Positions 22,182 through 29,778 of a DNA stretch of 43,950 nucleotides are shown here, piece by piece. How positions within the stretch are numbered: the first letter of the stretch is position 1; every line of letters begins with the position of its first letter. A program made the position numbers and the translations under genes. This stretch comes from an uncultured Gammaproteobacteria bacterium (GTDB lineage: Bacteria > Pseudomonadota > Gammaproteobacteria > Pseudomonadales > UBA5518): contig CAIXOY010000245.1 in assembly GCA_903921135.1 (NCBI GenBank), positions 1 to 43,950 on the forward strand, read 5' to 3'. Under the pieces are notes generated by a model, which saw only the letters and a list, made by a program, of their open reading frames with translations, had not been told where the DNA came from and searched no databases.

Positions 22182-22709
22182 ATGATCTACTCGCTGGAGG
22201 GACGCTCCCCCGCGCTCGCGAAGGGGTGTTTCGTGGCACCGAATGCTGCTGTCATCGGGGACGTCGTGCTGGGCGAGAACGCGAGCGTGTGGTTTTCGGT
22301 CACCGTCCGGGCCGACAAGGAGCGTATCGAGATCGGTGCCGGCAGCAATGTGCAGGACGGCGCCGTGCTGCACGCCGATCCGGGGTTTCCCTTGCTCATC
22401 GGTCCGCGGGTGACCGTCGGGCATCTGGCCATGCTGCACGGTTGCACGGTAGGAGAGGGCAGCCTTATCGGCATCAATGCGGTGGCGCTGAACGGTGCAG
22501 TCATCGGTGCCGGCTGCCTCATCGCTGCCAATGCACTGGTGACCGAGGGCATGCAGGTGCCCGACGGAGCGGTGGTGATGGGATCTCCCGGCAAGGTGGT
22601 GCGTACCATGGAGCCGGAGCGACGCAGGCAACTCGAGGCCAACGCCGCGGTGTATACAGACAACGCCCGTCGCTTCCGTGCCGGGCTCATCCCTCTGGAG
22701 CAGCCCTGA
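22182..22709 (+). CDS. Gamma-carbonic anhydrase-family (YrdA/PaaY-like) hexapeptide protein
   Basis: 175 residues from ATG 22182, with GGGAGG seven to eight bases upstream. Left-handed beta-helix hexapeptide repeats run through most of the protein (ASVWFSVTVRADKERIEIGA, LLIGPRVTVGHLAMLHGCTV, LIGINAVALNGAVIGAGCL). The three metal-binding histidines of the gamma class are at His64 (AVLHAD), His81 (TVGH) and His86 (MLHG). YrdA-type members bind zinc, but carbonic anhydrase activity varies, so the enzymatic role is uncertain. It is probably co-transcribed with queA-tgt and with the DUF1289 gene that starts one base after its stop. Confidence 0.93.
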   Translation: MIYSLEGRSPALAKGCFVAPNAAVIGDVVLGENASVWFSVTVRADKERIEIGAGSNVQDGAVLHADPGFPLLIGPRVTVGHLAMLHGCTVGEGSLIGINAVALNGAVIGAGCLIAANALVTEGMQVPDGAVVMGSPGKVVRTMEPERRRQLEANAAVYTDNARRFRAGLIPLEQP

Positions 22710-22710
22710 G

Positions 22711-22896
22711 ATGTCCGCCGTCACCTCACCTTGCGTCAATATCTGCGCGCTGGACGAGCAGGACATATGCGTGGGCTGTTACCGCAGCGCCGCCGAGATC
22801 ACGGCATGGACCAGCCTTGGCGAGGAGGGAAAGAGAGAGGTCGTGCGCCGTGCCGAGAAACGCTACCGGGAGGCTTGGAGCACCCCCTCGTCCTGA
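22711..22896 (+). CDS. DUF1289 small cysteine-rich protein
   Basis: 61 residues. The family hallmark, SPCVNICALDEQDICVGCYR, holds four cysteines (8, 12, 20, 23) that probably bind a metal or Fe-S centre, followed by TLDEIxxW-like SAAEITAWTSLGEEGKREVV and a basic helix. Function of the family is not established; such genes often sit beside gamma-carbonic anhydrase genes in Pseudomonas-like genomes, as here. It converges with the CNNM gene, six bases apart. Confidence 0.9.
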   Translation: MSAVTSPCVNICALDEQDICVGCYRSAAEITAWTSLGEEGKREVVRRAEKRYREAWSTPSS

Positions 22897-22902
22897 TTAC
22901 GT

Positions 22903-24168
22903 TCAGTCTGCCGTCCCGTGTCTGCGAGCACGCGCGCGGGAAATCATCCGCCCGCGCAGCTGCACGATTTCCAGTTCGTATTCGCCGATACGGATGCCTA
23001 CATTGGCTTCCGGGATCGTCTGCAGGTGCTCGAGCATGAGTCCGTTAAGCGTCCGCGCGCCTTCGCTGGGGAGATCCCATTGCAGGAACCGGTTGATGTC
23101 CCGGATCGAGGCGCCGGCGTCGATCAGGAAGCTGCCATCGCTCTCCCGGACGATTTCCGAGTTCTCGTCGTCAATCCCGGAAGTGAACTCGCCTACGATT
23201 TCCTCGAGGATGTCCTCGAGCGTCACGAGACCAAGGACACTTCCGTACTCGTCCACCACTATGCCGAATCTGCGCTTCAGCTTCTGGAAGTTCAGCAATT
23301 GCAGGTTCAGCGCAGTTCCTTCGGGGATGTAGTAGGGCTCGTCAGCGGCGCGCTGGATGGCTTCCCGGTCGATGCTGCCGTCAGGTTGCAGGAACTGCCC
23401 CAGCGTACGCAGGTGCAGGACGCCCGAGATGTTCGAGATGTCTTCCCGGTACACCGCCACCCGCGAGTGGGGCGAGCCCTGCAAACGGGCGAGCAATGCG
23501 GCATCGTCGTCGTCCAGATCGATGCCCCAGATTTCCTGGCGCGGCACCATGATGTCGTCCACGGTGACCTCTTCCAGGTCGAGTATGTTCAGCAACATCC
23601 GCTTGTGGCGCGGCGGGATCATCGGCCCCGATTCGTTCACCACGGTGCGGAGTTCTTCGGAACTGAGCGCGTCCTCGGGGCGGCGGTCCGTATCCACACC
23701 CAACCCGCGCAGCAGCGCGTTGGATATCGAGCTCATGAGCCACACGGCCGGCCCCAGCAGCTTCATCAGGAAATTCAGCACGTAAGCGGCCGGAAAAGCG
23801 ATGCGCTCAGGGTGAAGGGCAGCCAGTGTTTTCGGTGTGATTTCAGAGAACACGAGGATCACCACCGTCAGTACGGCCGTGGCAATAGCGATCCCCGCAT
23901 CACCGAAAAGCCGGATGGCGATGACCGTGCCCAGCGCGGATGCCAGGATGTTCACCGCGTTGTTGCCGATCAGGATCAGGCCTAACAGGCGATCCGGCCT
24001 GTCGAGCAGTTTGAGCGCGAGCTTCGCGCCGCGATTGCGCTTGCGCAGGTGCTTCAGGCGGTACCGGTTGAGGGACATCAGCCCGGTTTCGGAGCCCGAA
24101 AAAAAGGCCGACATGAGGAGGCAGGCCACGAGGATGCCGAGCTGCATTTCCAGCGAAGAATCGTTCAA
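22903..24168 (-). CDS. CNNM/CorC (HlyC)-family membrane protein with CBS domains
   Basis: 421 residues if the TTG at 24168 is used; an ATG at 24147 (Met8) is an alternative and neither has a clear ribosome site. The N-terminal DUF21/CNNM membrane domain (about 5-190) has FFSGSETGLMSLNRYRLKHL and VFSEITPKTLAALHPERIA. A CBS pair follows (about 205-325; IMVPRQEIWGIDLDDDD, FGIVVDEYGSVLGLVTLEDI) and a C-terminal CorC_HlyC domain (about 340-420). Proteins of this plan are linked to Mg2+/Co2+ homeostasis; characterised bacterial CNNM members export Mg2+. Co-oriented with the YpjD-like gene, gap of 69 bases, as in Pseudomonas. Confidence 0.95.
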   Translation of the reverse strand: MNDSSLEMQLGILVACLLMSAFFSGSETGLMSLNRYRLKHLRKRNRGAKLALKLLDRPDRLLGLILIGNNAVNILASALGTVIAIRLFGDAGIAIATAVLTVVILVFSEITPKTLAALHPERIAFPAAYVLNFLMKLLGPAVWLMSSISNALLRGLGVDTDRRPEDALSSEELRTVVNESGPMIPPRHKRMLLNILDLEEVTVDDIMVPRQEIWGIDLDDDDAALLARLQGSPHSRVAVYREDISNISGVLHLRTLGQFLQPDGSIDREAIQRAADEPYYIPEGTALNLQLLNFQKLKRRFGIVVDEYGSVLGLVTLEDILEEIVGEFTSGIDDENSEIVRESDGSFLIDAGASIRDINRFLQWDLPSEGARTLNGLMLEHLQTIPEANVGIRIGEYELEIVQLRGRMISRARARRHGTAD

Positions 24169-24237
24169 GCGCGCGAAGGCCTGGGGGAGGAGTCCGGATG
24201 GTGCCGGTATTGACGTCGGGTCGCAAGAACCACGGGC

Positions 24238-25050
24238 TCAATAGACGCGGTGCAGCAACACCTGGATGACGAACTTGCTGCCGAAGTACGCGAGTATGAG
24301 CAGCCCAAAACCCGACAGCGTCCATTTGATGGCGGTGGTGCCCCGCCATCCGAGGCGATGACGGCCCCACAGCAGCGTGCCGAACACCATCCAGGCCAGG
24401 ATGGAGAGGATCGTCTTGTGCGCGAGGTGTTGGGCGAAGATGTCTTCAAGGAAGACTGCGCCGGTCGAGATCGCCAGTCCCAGCAACACCTCCCCGGTCC
24501 AGATCAGCCGGAACAAGAGGCTTTCCATGGTGGCGAGTGAGGGCATCAGATCGACCACACCCCCGAGGCGCCGGTGCTTGAGCCTGCTGATCAGCAGGCC
24601 GAGGGCTGCGGCTTGCAGCGCCGCGATGCTGAGAATGCTGTAGGCCAGGATCGACAGCAGGATATGCGTTGCCAGGCCCCACCCGAAGGCAGTACGCGGT
24701 GTGCCCGGCGTGCTCAGGAACAGCGATGTCAGCAGCGCCACCACGGTGATCGGGTAGAGCACCAGCAGGAGGTTTTCCATCGGCATCCTGAAGCTCGCCG
24801 CCCAGGCGAGAAGCGCGATCGCCCAGAGGAACAGCGACGCCGCGTTGAACAGGCCCAAGTCGAGCCCTGATGCAGTGAAGACGTGCGGAGCAAGGCTCGC
24901 GATGTGCAGGACCAGAGCGGGAGCCGCCAAGCCCATGGACAGTCGCAACATCCGGGAGCGCCTTGCGCTCTCGTGAAGCCCTATCAGTTGGGTCGCGAGA
25001 CTGGCGAGGTAAAAGAGGCAGGCCGCCAGGCCGGGGATGAGGCTCATCAT
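24238..25050 (-). CDS. YpjD/HemX-like inner-membrane protein (cytochrome c assembly family)
   Basis: About 270 residues from ATG 25050 (Met-Met-Ser-Leu-Ile-Pro). An in-frame ATG at 25095 adds 15 polar residues, and the choice is uncertain. About eight transmembrane helices with the CcsA/ResC-type core, including FGWGLATHILLSILAYSILS, where the conserved His sits, and HLAHKTILSILAWMVFGTLL with a second His pair. Such proteins are related to haem handling or glutamyl-tRNA reductase regulation (HemX), but YpjD's exact role is not settled. Placement immediately upstream of and divergent from ffh is the standard order in Pseudomonas-like genomes. Confidence 0.9.
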   Translation of the reverse strand: MMSLIPGLAACLFYLASLATQLIGLHESARRSRMLRLSMGLAAPALVLHIASLAPHVFTASGLDLGLFNAASLFLWAIALLAWAASFRMPMENLLLVLYPITVVALLTSLFLSTPGTPRTAFGWGLATHILLSILAYSILSIAALQAAALGLLISRLKHRRLGGVVDLMPSLATMESLLFRLIWTGEVLLGLAISTGAVFLEDIFAQHLAHKTILSILAWMVFGTLLWGRHRLGWRGTTAIKWTLSGFGLLILAYFGSKFVIQVLLHRVY

Positions 25051-25164
25051 GTGAGTGGGATGCCGAGAACGGCGCGTGACGGCCGATGCCTGCATTCTAG
25101 CCCCGGCTTGTCGCAGCCGTCACCCCGTGCCGGTGCAGCTGCTGCCGGTTCGCTGCCGTGGCGG

Positions 25165-25170
25165 GTATAC
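25165..25170 (+). promoter_or_regulatory. Probable -10 element for ffh
   Basis: TATACT within GGGTATACTCGG, about 60 bases before the ffh start, is the only good -10 hexamer in the divergent ypjD-ffh gap. No convincing -35 is seen at the right distance (TGCCGG at 25142-25147). Confidence 0.4.
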
Positions 25171-25228
25171 TCGGCCGCGTTCAACTTCCGGCCCGTTGAA
25201 GGGGCCGGACCCAGCACGGAATCCCCGC

Positions 25229-26602
25229 ATGTTCGACCAGCTGACGGAAAGGCTCTCCGATACCCTGCGCCGCGTCGCCGGCAAGGCGACGCTGAGCGAC
25301 GACAACATCCAGGAAACGCTTCGCGAGGTGCGTCAGGCCCTGCTCGAGGCCGACGTGGCGCTGCCGGTCGTCAAGGATTTCATCGAGCAGGTGCGCCAGC
25401 GCGCCATCGGGCAGGAGGTGATGAAGAGCCTGAGCCCGGGCCAGGCCTTCCTTAAGATTGTTCATGAGCGCCTAGTGGCAGCGATGGGGGATGCCAACGA
25501 GGGGCTTGACCTCGCTGCGCAGACGCCCGCGGTCATCCTGATGGCCGGCCTCCAGGGCAGCGGCAAGACCACCAGCGCTGCCAAGCTCGCGCGGATGCTG
25601 AAAGACCGGGGGCGCAAGGCCCTGCTGGTCAGCGCCGACGTCTATCGCCCGGCAGCCATACGCCAGTTGGAAACGCTGGCGGAGTCGATCGGCGTAGGCT
25701 TCCTCCCCAGCAGCGAGACGCAGCGTCCCATCGATATCGCGCGTGAGGCACTGCAGGCAGCACGCGTCAAATTTGCCGATGTGCTTATCGTCGATACCGC
25801 CGGTCGCCTCGCCATCGATCAGGAGATGATGGCGGAGATCCGTGAGTTGCACGGCTTCCTGAACCCCGTTGAAACGCTCTTCGTCGTCGATGCCATGAGC
25901 GGGCAGGACGCGGCCCAGACCGCCCGGGCCTTCAACGAGGCCATCCCGCTGACGGGCGTCATCCTCTCGAAGGCCGATGCCGACTCGCGCGGTGGCGCGG
26001 CGCTCTCGGTGCGTGCCGTCACGGGCAAACCCATCAAGTTCCTGGGCGTGGGCGAGAAGACCGACGCTCTCGAGCCTTTCCACCCGGACCGCGTGGCTTC
26101 GCGGATTCTGGGGATGGGCGACATCCTCTCGCTGATCGAAGAAGCCGAGCGCAAACTCGACCGCGACAAGGCCGAGAAGCTGGCCAAAAAGATCCGCAAG
26201 GGCGGCAAGGGCTTCGATCTCGAGGATTTCCGCGACCAGCTCCAGCAGATGCGTAGCATGGGCGGCATATCCGCGATGCTGGACAAATTGCCGGGCATGG
26301 GTGGCCTTGCGCAGGCCGCTCAGGCTCGCGTCGACACGAAGATGTTCGTGCGCATGGAGGCCATCATCAACTCGATGACGCCCAGAGAACGACGCGATCC
26401 CGACATGCTGAACGGTTCCCGCAAGCGCCGTATCACCGAGGGCTCGGGCACTAGCATCCAGGACCTCAACCGCCTGCTGAAGCAGTTCAAGCAGATGCAG
26501 AAGATGATGAAGAAGATGGGCAACAAGGGCGCGATGCAGAACATGATGCGCGGCCTTGGCGGCATGATGCCCCCGGGAGCGGGCTTTCCTCCGAGGCGGT
26601 GA
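25229..26602 (+). CDS. ffh: Signal recognition particle protein Ffh (SRP54 GTPase)
   Basis: 457 residues from ATG 25229. Ffh binds 4.5S RNA and signal sequences and delivers ribosomes to FtsY at the inner membrane. N domain (1-90), then the G domain with P-loop GLQGSGKTTSAAKL (107-120), SADVYRPAAIRQLE, DTAGRLAIDQEM, and SKADADSRGGAALS, in which the G4 motif has Ser-Lys-Ala-Asp and Asp-Ala-Asp instead of the more common TKxDGD. The M domain from about 300 is Met-rich (MRSMGGISAMLDKLPGM, KQMQKMMKKMG, NMMRGLGGMMPPG). Length is normal. No 4.5S RNA gene was recognised in the window. Confidence 0.98.
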   Translation: MFDQLTERLSDTLRRVAGKATLSDDNIQETLREVRQALLEADVALPVVKDFIEQVRQRAIGQEVMKSLSPGQAFLKIVHERLVAAMGDANEGLDLAAQTPAVILMAGLQGSGKTTSAAKLARMLKDRGRKALLVSADVYRPAAIRQLETLAESIGVGFLPSSETQRPIDIAREALQAARVKFADVLIVDTAGRLAIDQEMMAEIRELHGFLNPVETLFVVDAMSGQDAAQTARAFNEAIPLTGVILSKADADSRGGAALSVRAVTGKPIKFLGVGEKTDALEPFHPDRVASRILGMGDILSLIEEAERKLDRDKAEKLAKKIRKGGKGFDLEDFRDQLQQMRSMGGISAMLDKLPGMGGLAQAAQARVDTKMFVRMEAIINSMTPRERRDPDMLNGSRKRRITEGSGTSIQDLNRLLKQFKQMQKMMKKMGNKGAMQNMMRGLGGMMPPGAGFPPRR

Positions 26603-26631
26603 AAATTCCACAAGCAGAGCGAGGTTGAGGG

Positions 26632-26660
26632 TTCCGGGCGCAAACCCTTTCCCGTACAAT
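26632..26660 (+). promoter_or_regulatory. Probable promoter of the rpsP–rimM–trmD–rplS operon
   Basis: -35-like TTCCGG (26632-26637), 17-base spacer, -10 TACAAT (26655-26660) in the ffh-rpsP gap. The -10 is good; the -35 matches the consensus poorly. Confidence 0.45.
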
Positions 26661-26743
26661 CCCGCGCCTTTGCAGGCCCGGCCGGACTGCGCCGGGATGT
26701 GCCCGGAGACGAGTCGGGCCGCTCTACCTCAGGACCTCCAGGC

Positions 26744-27001
26744 ATGCTGACGATCAGACTCTCCCGGGTTGGCGCGAAAAAGCGTCCGTTCTACCAGCTC
26801 ACGGTAACCGACAGCCGCAGCGCCCGTGATGGCCGCTTCATCGAGCGCGTCGGTTTCTTCAACCCCATCGCGTCCGGCAAGGAAGAGCGCATGCGCCTTG
26901 ACCTCGCCCGCATCGATTACTGGGTAGGCCACGGCGCCCAGCTCTCTGATCGGGTCGCCAAACTCGTCAGCGACAGCCGCAAGGCGCCCGTCGCGGCCTG
27001 A
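26744..27001 (+). CDS. rpsP: 30S ribosomal protein S16
   Basis: 85 residues from ATG 26744. The sequence begins MLTIRLSRVGAKKRPFYQLT, the classical S16 opening (usually MVTIRLARxGxKKxPFY), followed by RDGRFIERVGFFNPIA and RIDYWVGHGAQLSDRV. S16 is an early-binding 30S assembly protein. First gene of the conserved rpsP-rimM-trmD-rplS operon; rimM starts six bases after its end. Confidence 0.98.
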   Translation: MLTIRLSRVGAKKRPFYQLTVTDSRSARDGRFIERVGFFNPIASGKEERMRLDLARIDYWVGHGAQLSDRVAKLVSDSRKAPVAA

Positions 27002-27006
27002 GCAGG

Positions 27007-27567
27007 GTGGTGGCAGCCGTGCGAAAGCCGGCCGCAGCAGGCAAAAACGTCATCCTGGGCCGCGTGAGCGGTGTCTTCGGGGTGAAAGGCTGGGTCAAGG
27101 TGTGGTCGTTCACTGACCCGCCCGACCGTCTGCTCGACCACAAGCTCTGGTCACTGAATGTGCCGGGGCAGGGGTGGCAGAACGTAGAGATAGACGCGGG
27201 GCAGCGCCATGACAAAGGTCTGGTGGTGCATCTGGCAGGGTGCGATGACCGTGATCTCGCCCGACGGTTTGTTCAGGCCGAGATCGCAGTGCCGGAAGCC
27301 GAGTTGCCGAGGCTCCCCGAGGGGGAGTTCTACTGGCACCAGCTGGAGGGGCTGAAGGTGTTTGCGGCTACGGAGCCGCAGGCGCTGCTGCTCGGAGAGG
27401 TGTCGCATCTCCTCGAGACAGGGGCAAACGATGTTCTGGTGGTGCAGCCCTGCGAGGGCAGCATCGATGACAGGGAGCGGATGCTCCCGTGGGTGGACGG
27501 CAAGGTCATTCTGGGTGTGGACCTGTCCGTCGGCGAGATCAGGGTCGATTGGGATCCCTCGTTCTGA
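27007..27567 (+). CDS. rimM: Ribosome maturation factor RimM
   Basis: 186 residues from a GTG at 27007; a GTG at 27010 is equally possible. RimM binds S19 and helps 16S rRNA processing and 30S head assembly. The N-terminal RimM domain has VILGRVSGVFGVKGWVKVWS, the family's GR(I/V)xGxxGxxGWVKVxS motif, and the C-terminal PRC-barrel domain includes FYWHQLEGLKVFA, LLGEVSHLLETGANDVLVV and ERMLPWVDGKVILGVDL. Its TGA shares the A of the trmD ATG (TGATG). Confidence 0.97.
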   Translation: MVAAVRKPAAAGKNVILGRVSGVFGVKGWVKVWSFTDPPDRLLDHKLWSLNVPGQGWQNVEIDAGQRHDKGLVVHLAGCDDRDLARRFVQAEIAVPEAELPRLPEGEFYWHQLEGLKVFAATEPQALLLGEVSHLLETGANDVLVVQPCEGSIDDRERMLPWVDGKVILGVDLSVGEIRVDWDPSF

Positions 27568-28301
27568 TGCCGGTTGGGGAGGAAGCGTTGCGTTTCGGGG
27601 TTGTCACGCTATTCCCTGAGATGTTTGACGCCCTCATCGACTTCGGCGTGACGGGGCGGGCCATCCGCGAGGGCATCGTTGAAGTGGGGTTCTGGAATCC
27701 GCGTGATCACGCGCAGGACCGGCACCGCTCGGTAGACGACAGGCCCTACGGGGGCGGCCCGGGGATGGTGATGAGTGCGCCCCCTCTGGTGGCCGCCATA
27801 CGCGAGGCAAAAGCCTCTGTCGGCTCCGGTGCGAAGGTGCTGTACCTGTCGCCGCAGGGCCCGAGGCTGACGCAGGCCAAGGCTGAAGTGCTGGCTGCGG
27901 CAGGTTCGTTGGTGCTGGTTGCCGGGCGCTACGAAGGCATCGACGAGCGGGTGATAGAGGCGGTGGTCGACGAAGAGATTTCGATCGGAGACTACGTGCT
28001 CAGTGGCGGGGAACTGCCCGCGATGGTGCTGATGGACGCGGTGATCCGCCTGTTGCCCGGTGCGCTGGGCCACGGCGAATCGGCGGCGCAGGATTCCTTC
28101 TCTGAAGGGCTTCTGGATTGCCCCCACTACACGCGGCCTGAAGTGTTCGAGGGTCGTGCCGTGCCGGAGGTCCTCTTGTCGGGGGATCATGAAAAGATCC
28201 GGCGGTGGCGCCTGGAACAGTCCCGCCACCGCACGGCGGAGCGTCGTCCGGACCTGATACCGGGCCAGACAGGCCAGACAGGCCAGACAGGCCAGAATTG
28301 A
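27567..28301 (+). CDS. trmD: tRNA (guanine-N1-)-methyltransferase
   Basis: 244 residues from ATG 27567, coupled to rimM. TrmD is a SPOUT-class enzyme that methylates G37 of tRNAs with G36, preventing +1 frameshifts. Signatures: GVVTLFPEMFDALIDFGVTG, RSVDDRPYGGGPGMVM, the trefoil-knot segments LYLSPQGPRLTQAKA, LVAGRYEGIDERVIE and GDYVLSGGELPAMVLMDAV, and catalytic-region AQDSFSEGLLDCPHYTRP. The last 12 residues (GQTGQTGQTGQN) come from a 9-bp tandem repeat and extend past the usual end of the domain. An in-frame start further upstream would lie within rimM and is less likely. Confidence 0.97.
   Translation: MPVGEEALRFGVVTLFPEMFDALIDFGVTGRAIREGIVEVGFWNPRDHAQDRHRSVDDRPYGGGPGMVMSAPPLVAAIREAKASVGSGAKVLYLSPQGPRLTQAKAEVLAAAGSLVLVAGRYEGIDERVIEAVVDEEISIGDYVLSGGELPAMVLMDAVIRLLPGALGHGESAAQDSFSEGLLDCPHYTRPEVFEGRAVPEVLLSGDHEKIRRWRLEQSRHRTAERRPDLIPGQTGQTGQTGQN
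28263..28298 (+). repeat. 9-bp tandem repeat in the trmD 3' end
   Basis: GGCCAGACA occurs three times perfectly (28263-28271, 28272-28280, 28281-28289) followed by GGCCAGAAT, encoding Gly-Gln-Thr repeats at the TrmD C-terminus. Copy number may vary between strains by slippage. Confidence 0.85.
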
Positions 28302-28342
28302 AGCGAAGGTTGCGGCAGTTGCCGCGTACGTGATCAACGCCA

Positions 28343-28364
28343 CCGCGGGCATGCAGGCCCGCGG
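28343..28364 (+). promoter_or_regulatory. Stable hairpin in the rplS leader
   Basis: CCGCGGGC (28343-28350) pairs perfectly with GCCCGCGG (28357-28364) around a six-base loop, ending about seven bases before the rplS ribosome site (AGGAGG). There is no T tract, so it is not a terminator. It may be an autoregulatory or processing structure between trmD and rplS. Confidence 0.5.
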
Positions 28365-28386
28365 GACGTAACGAGGAGGAAAGCAC

Positions 28387-28752
28387 ATGCAGAACGGTAT
28401 CATCGCCCAGCTCGAGTCGGAGCAGATGGGCAAGACTGTCCCGGACTTCGCGCCGGGCGACACGGTGGTTGTGGATGTGCGCGTGGTCGAAGGCGACCGT
28501 GAGCGTCTTCAGGCCTTCGAAGGCGTCGTCATCGGCAAGCGCAACCGCGGCCTGAATTCCGCGTTCACCGTGCGGAAGATCTCCCACGGCGTGGGCGTGG
28601 AGCGTACCTTCCAGACCTACAGCGCCACCGTGGCCAACATTCTGGTCAAGCGTCGCGGCGATGTGCGCCAGGCGAAGCTTTACTACCTCCGCGAGCTGAG
28701 CGGCAAGGCTGCCCGCATCAAGGAGAAGCTTGCCAAGCAGTCGGCCGGCTGA
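28387..28752 (+). CDS. rplS: 50S ribosomal protein L19
   Basis: 121 residues from ATG 28387, with a strong ribosome site (GAGGAGGAAA). L19 lies at the 30S-50S interface. Signatures: FAPGDTVVVDVRVVEGDRER, FEGVVIGKRNRGLNSAFTVR, KISHGVGVERTFQTYS and VKRRGDVRQAKLYYLRELSG. Last gene of the ribosomal operon; a strong terminator follows 19 bases later. The 85-base trmD-rplS gap is larger than the others and contains a hairpin. Confidence 0.98.
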   Translation: MQNGIIAQLESEQMGKTVPDFAPGDTVVVDVRVVEGDRERLQAFEGVVIGKRNRGLNSAFTVRKISHGVGVERTFQTYSATVANILVKRRGDVRQAKLYYLRELSGKAARIKEKLAKQSAG

Positions 28753-28771
28753 TCGGCTGGCGAGGCAGGAG

Positions 28772-28805
28772 AAAAGGGTGGCCTCGTGCCACCCTTTTCG
28801 TTTTT
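28772..28805 (+). terminator. Intrinsic terminator after rplS
   Basis: An 11-bp perfect stem AAAAGGGTGGC (28772-28782) with GCCACCCTTTT (28788-28798), loop CTCGT, then CGTTTTT. It ends eight bases before the xerD ATG, so xerD needs read-through or a promoter within this region. Confidence 0.85.
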
Positions 28806-28812
28806 CCGCACG

Positions 28813-29712
28813 ATGAACGCAGAGTCAGCCATCGACGATGTCGAGGCCTTTCTGGACGCCGCATGGCTCGAGAAGGGGCTGAGCGCCAACACCCTTTCTG
28901 CCTATCGCAGCGACCTCGGGTCCTTTGCTCGCTGGTGTTCCGGCAGGGGTCTGCAGCCTGTGGGCTGCGGGCGCGCAGAACTCCTCGACTTCCTCGCCGA
29001 GGGCCTGCGTACCGGCCGATCTGCCCGAAGCGCTGCGCGCATGCTCTCTTGCCTGCGCAGTTTCTATCGCCACCAGTTACGTACCGGTCGGATTTCCGCC
29101 GATCCGACCCTGCAGGTCGACAGTCCGCGGTTGGGTCGTCCGCTGCCCAAAAGCCTGGCGGAGGGGGACGTGGATGCCCTGCTGCGCGCACCCGATACCG
29201 CCACCCCCCTCGGGCTTCGCGACCGGGCGATGATCGAACTTCTGTACGCCTGTGGTCTTCGTGTCAGCGAACTGGTGAATCTCGAGATCGGCGCACTGAA
29301 TCTATCGCAGGGCGTGGTGCGGGTGATGGGCAAGGGTTCGCGCGAGAGGCTGGTGCCCGTGGGCGATGAAGCGGTCTCGTGGCTGTCGTCTTATCTGCGG
29401 GAAGCCCGCCCGCGGCTGGTAGCCGACGGCGCCAGCTCGGCGCTGTTTCCCGGGCGGGATGGGGCGCCGCTCACGCGTCAGGCTTTCTGGCACCGCCTCA
29501 AACGCCACGCACTGGAGGCGGGTATACACAAGCCCCTGTCACCCCACACGTTGCGTCATGCCTTTGCCACGCACCTGCTGAACCATGGGGCAGATCTCAG
29601 GGTGGTACAGATGCTCCTCGGGCACAGTGATCTCTCGACCACCCAGATCTACACCCACGTTGCGCGCGAGCGACTCAAGCAGCTCCACGCTGCGCATCAT
29701 CCGCGCGGCTGA
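28813..29712 (+). CDS. xerD: Tyrosine recombinase XerD
   Basis: 299 residues from ATG 28813. A longer start at 28786 would lie inside the terminator stem and is rejected. XerD acts with XerC at dif to resolve chromosome dimers. The N-terminal SAM-like DNA-binding domain (8-95) has LDAAWLEKGLSANTLSAYRS. The catalytic residues are complete: Arg150 (ACGLRVSE), Lys174 (MGKGSRER), His245 and Arg248 (SPHTLRHAFATHLL), His271 (LGHSD) and nucleophile Tyr280 (TTQIYTHV). LEKGLSxNTLxAYRxDL favours XerD over XerC, as does the adjacent dsbC. Confidence 0.96.
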   Translation: MNAESAIDDVEAFLDAAWLEKGLSANTLSAYRSDLGSFARWCSGRGLQPVGCGRAELLDFLAEGLRTGRSARSAARMLSCLRSFYRHQLRTGRISADPTLQVDSPRLGRPLPKSLAEGDVDALLRAPDTATPLGLRDRAMIELLYACGLRVSELVNLEIGALNLSQGVVRVMGKGSRERLVPVGDEAVSWLSSYLREARPRLVADGASSALFPGRDGAPLTRQAFWHRLKRHALEAGIHKPLSPHTLRHAFATHLLNHGADLRVVQMLLGHSDLSTTQIYTHVARERLKQLHAAHHPRG

Positions 29713-29778
29713 GCCGAAGCACAGGCATAATCCGTATTCCCCTTTCCCTGACGCACGCCACACAGAGAGGCCTACGCC

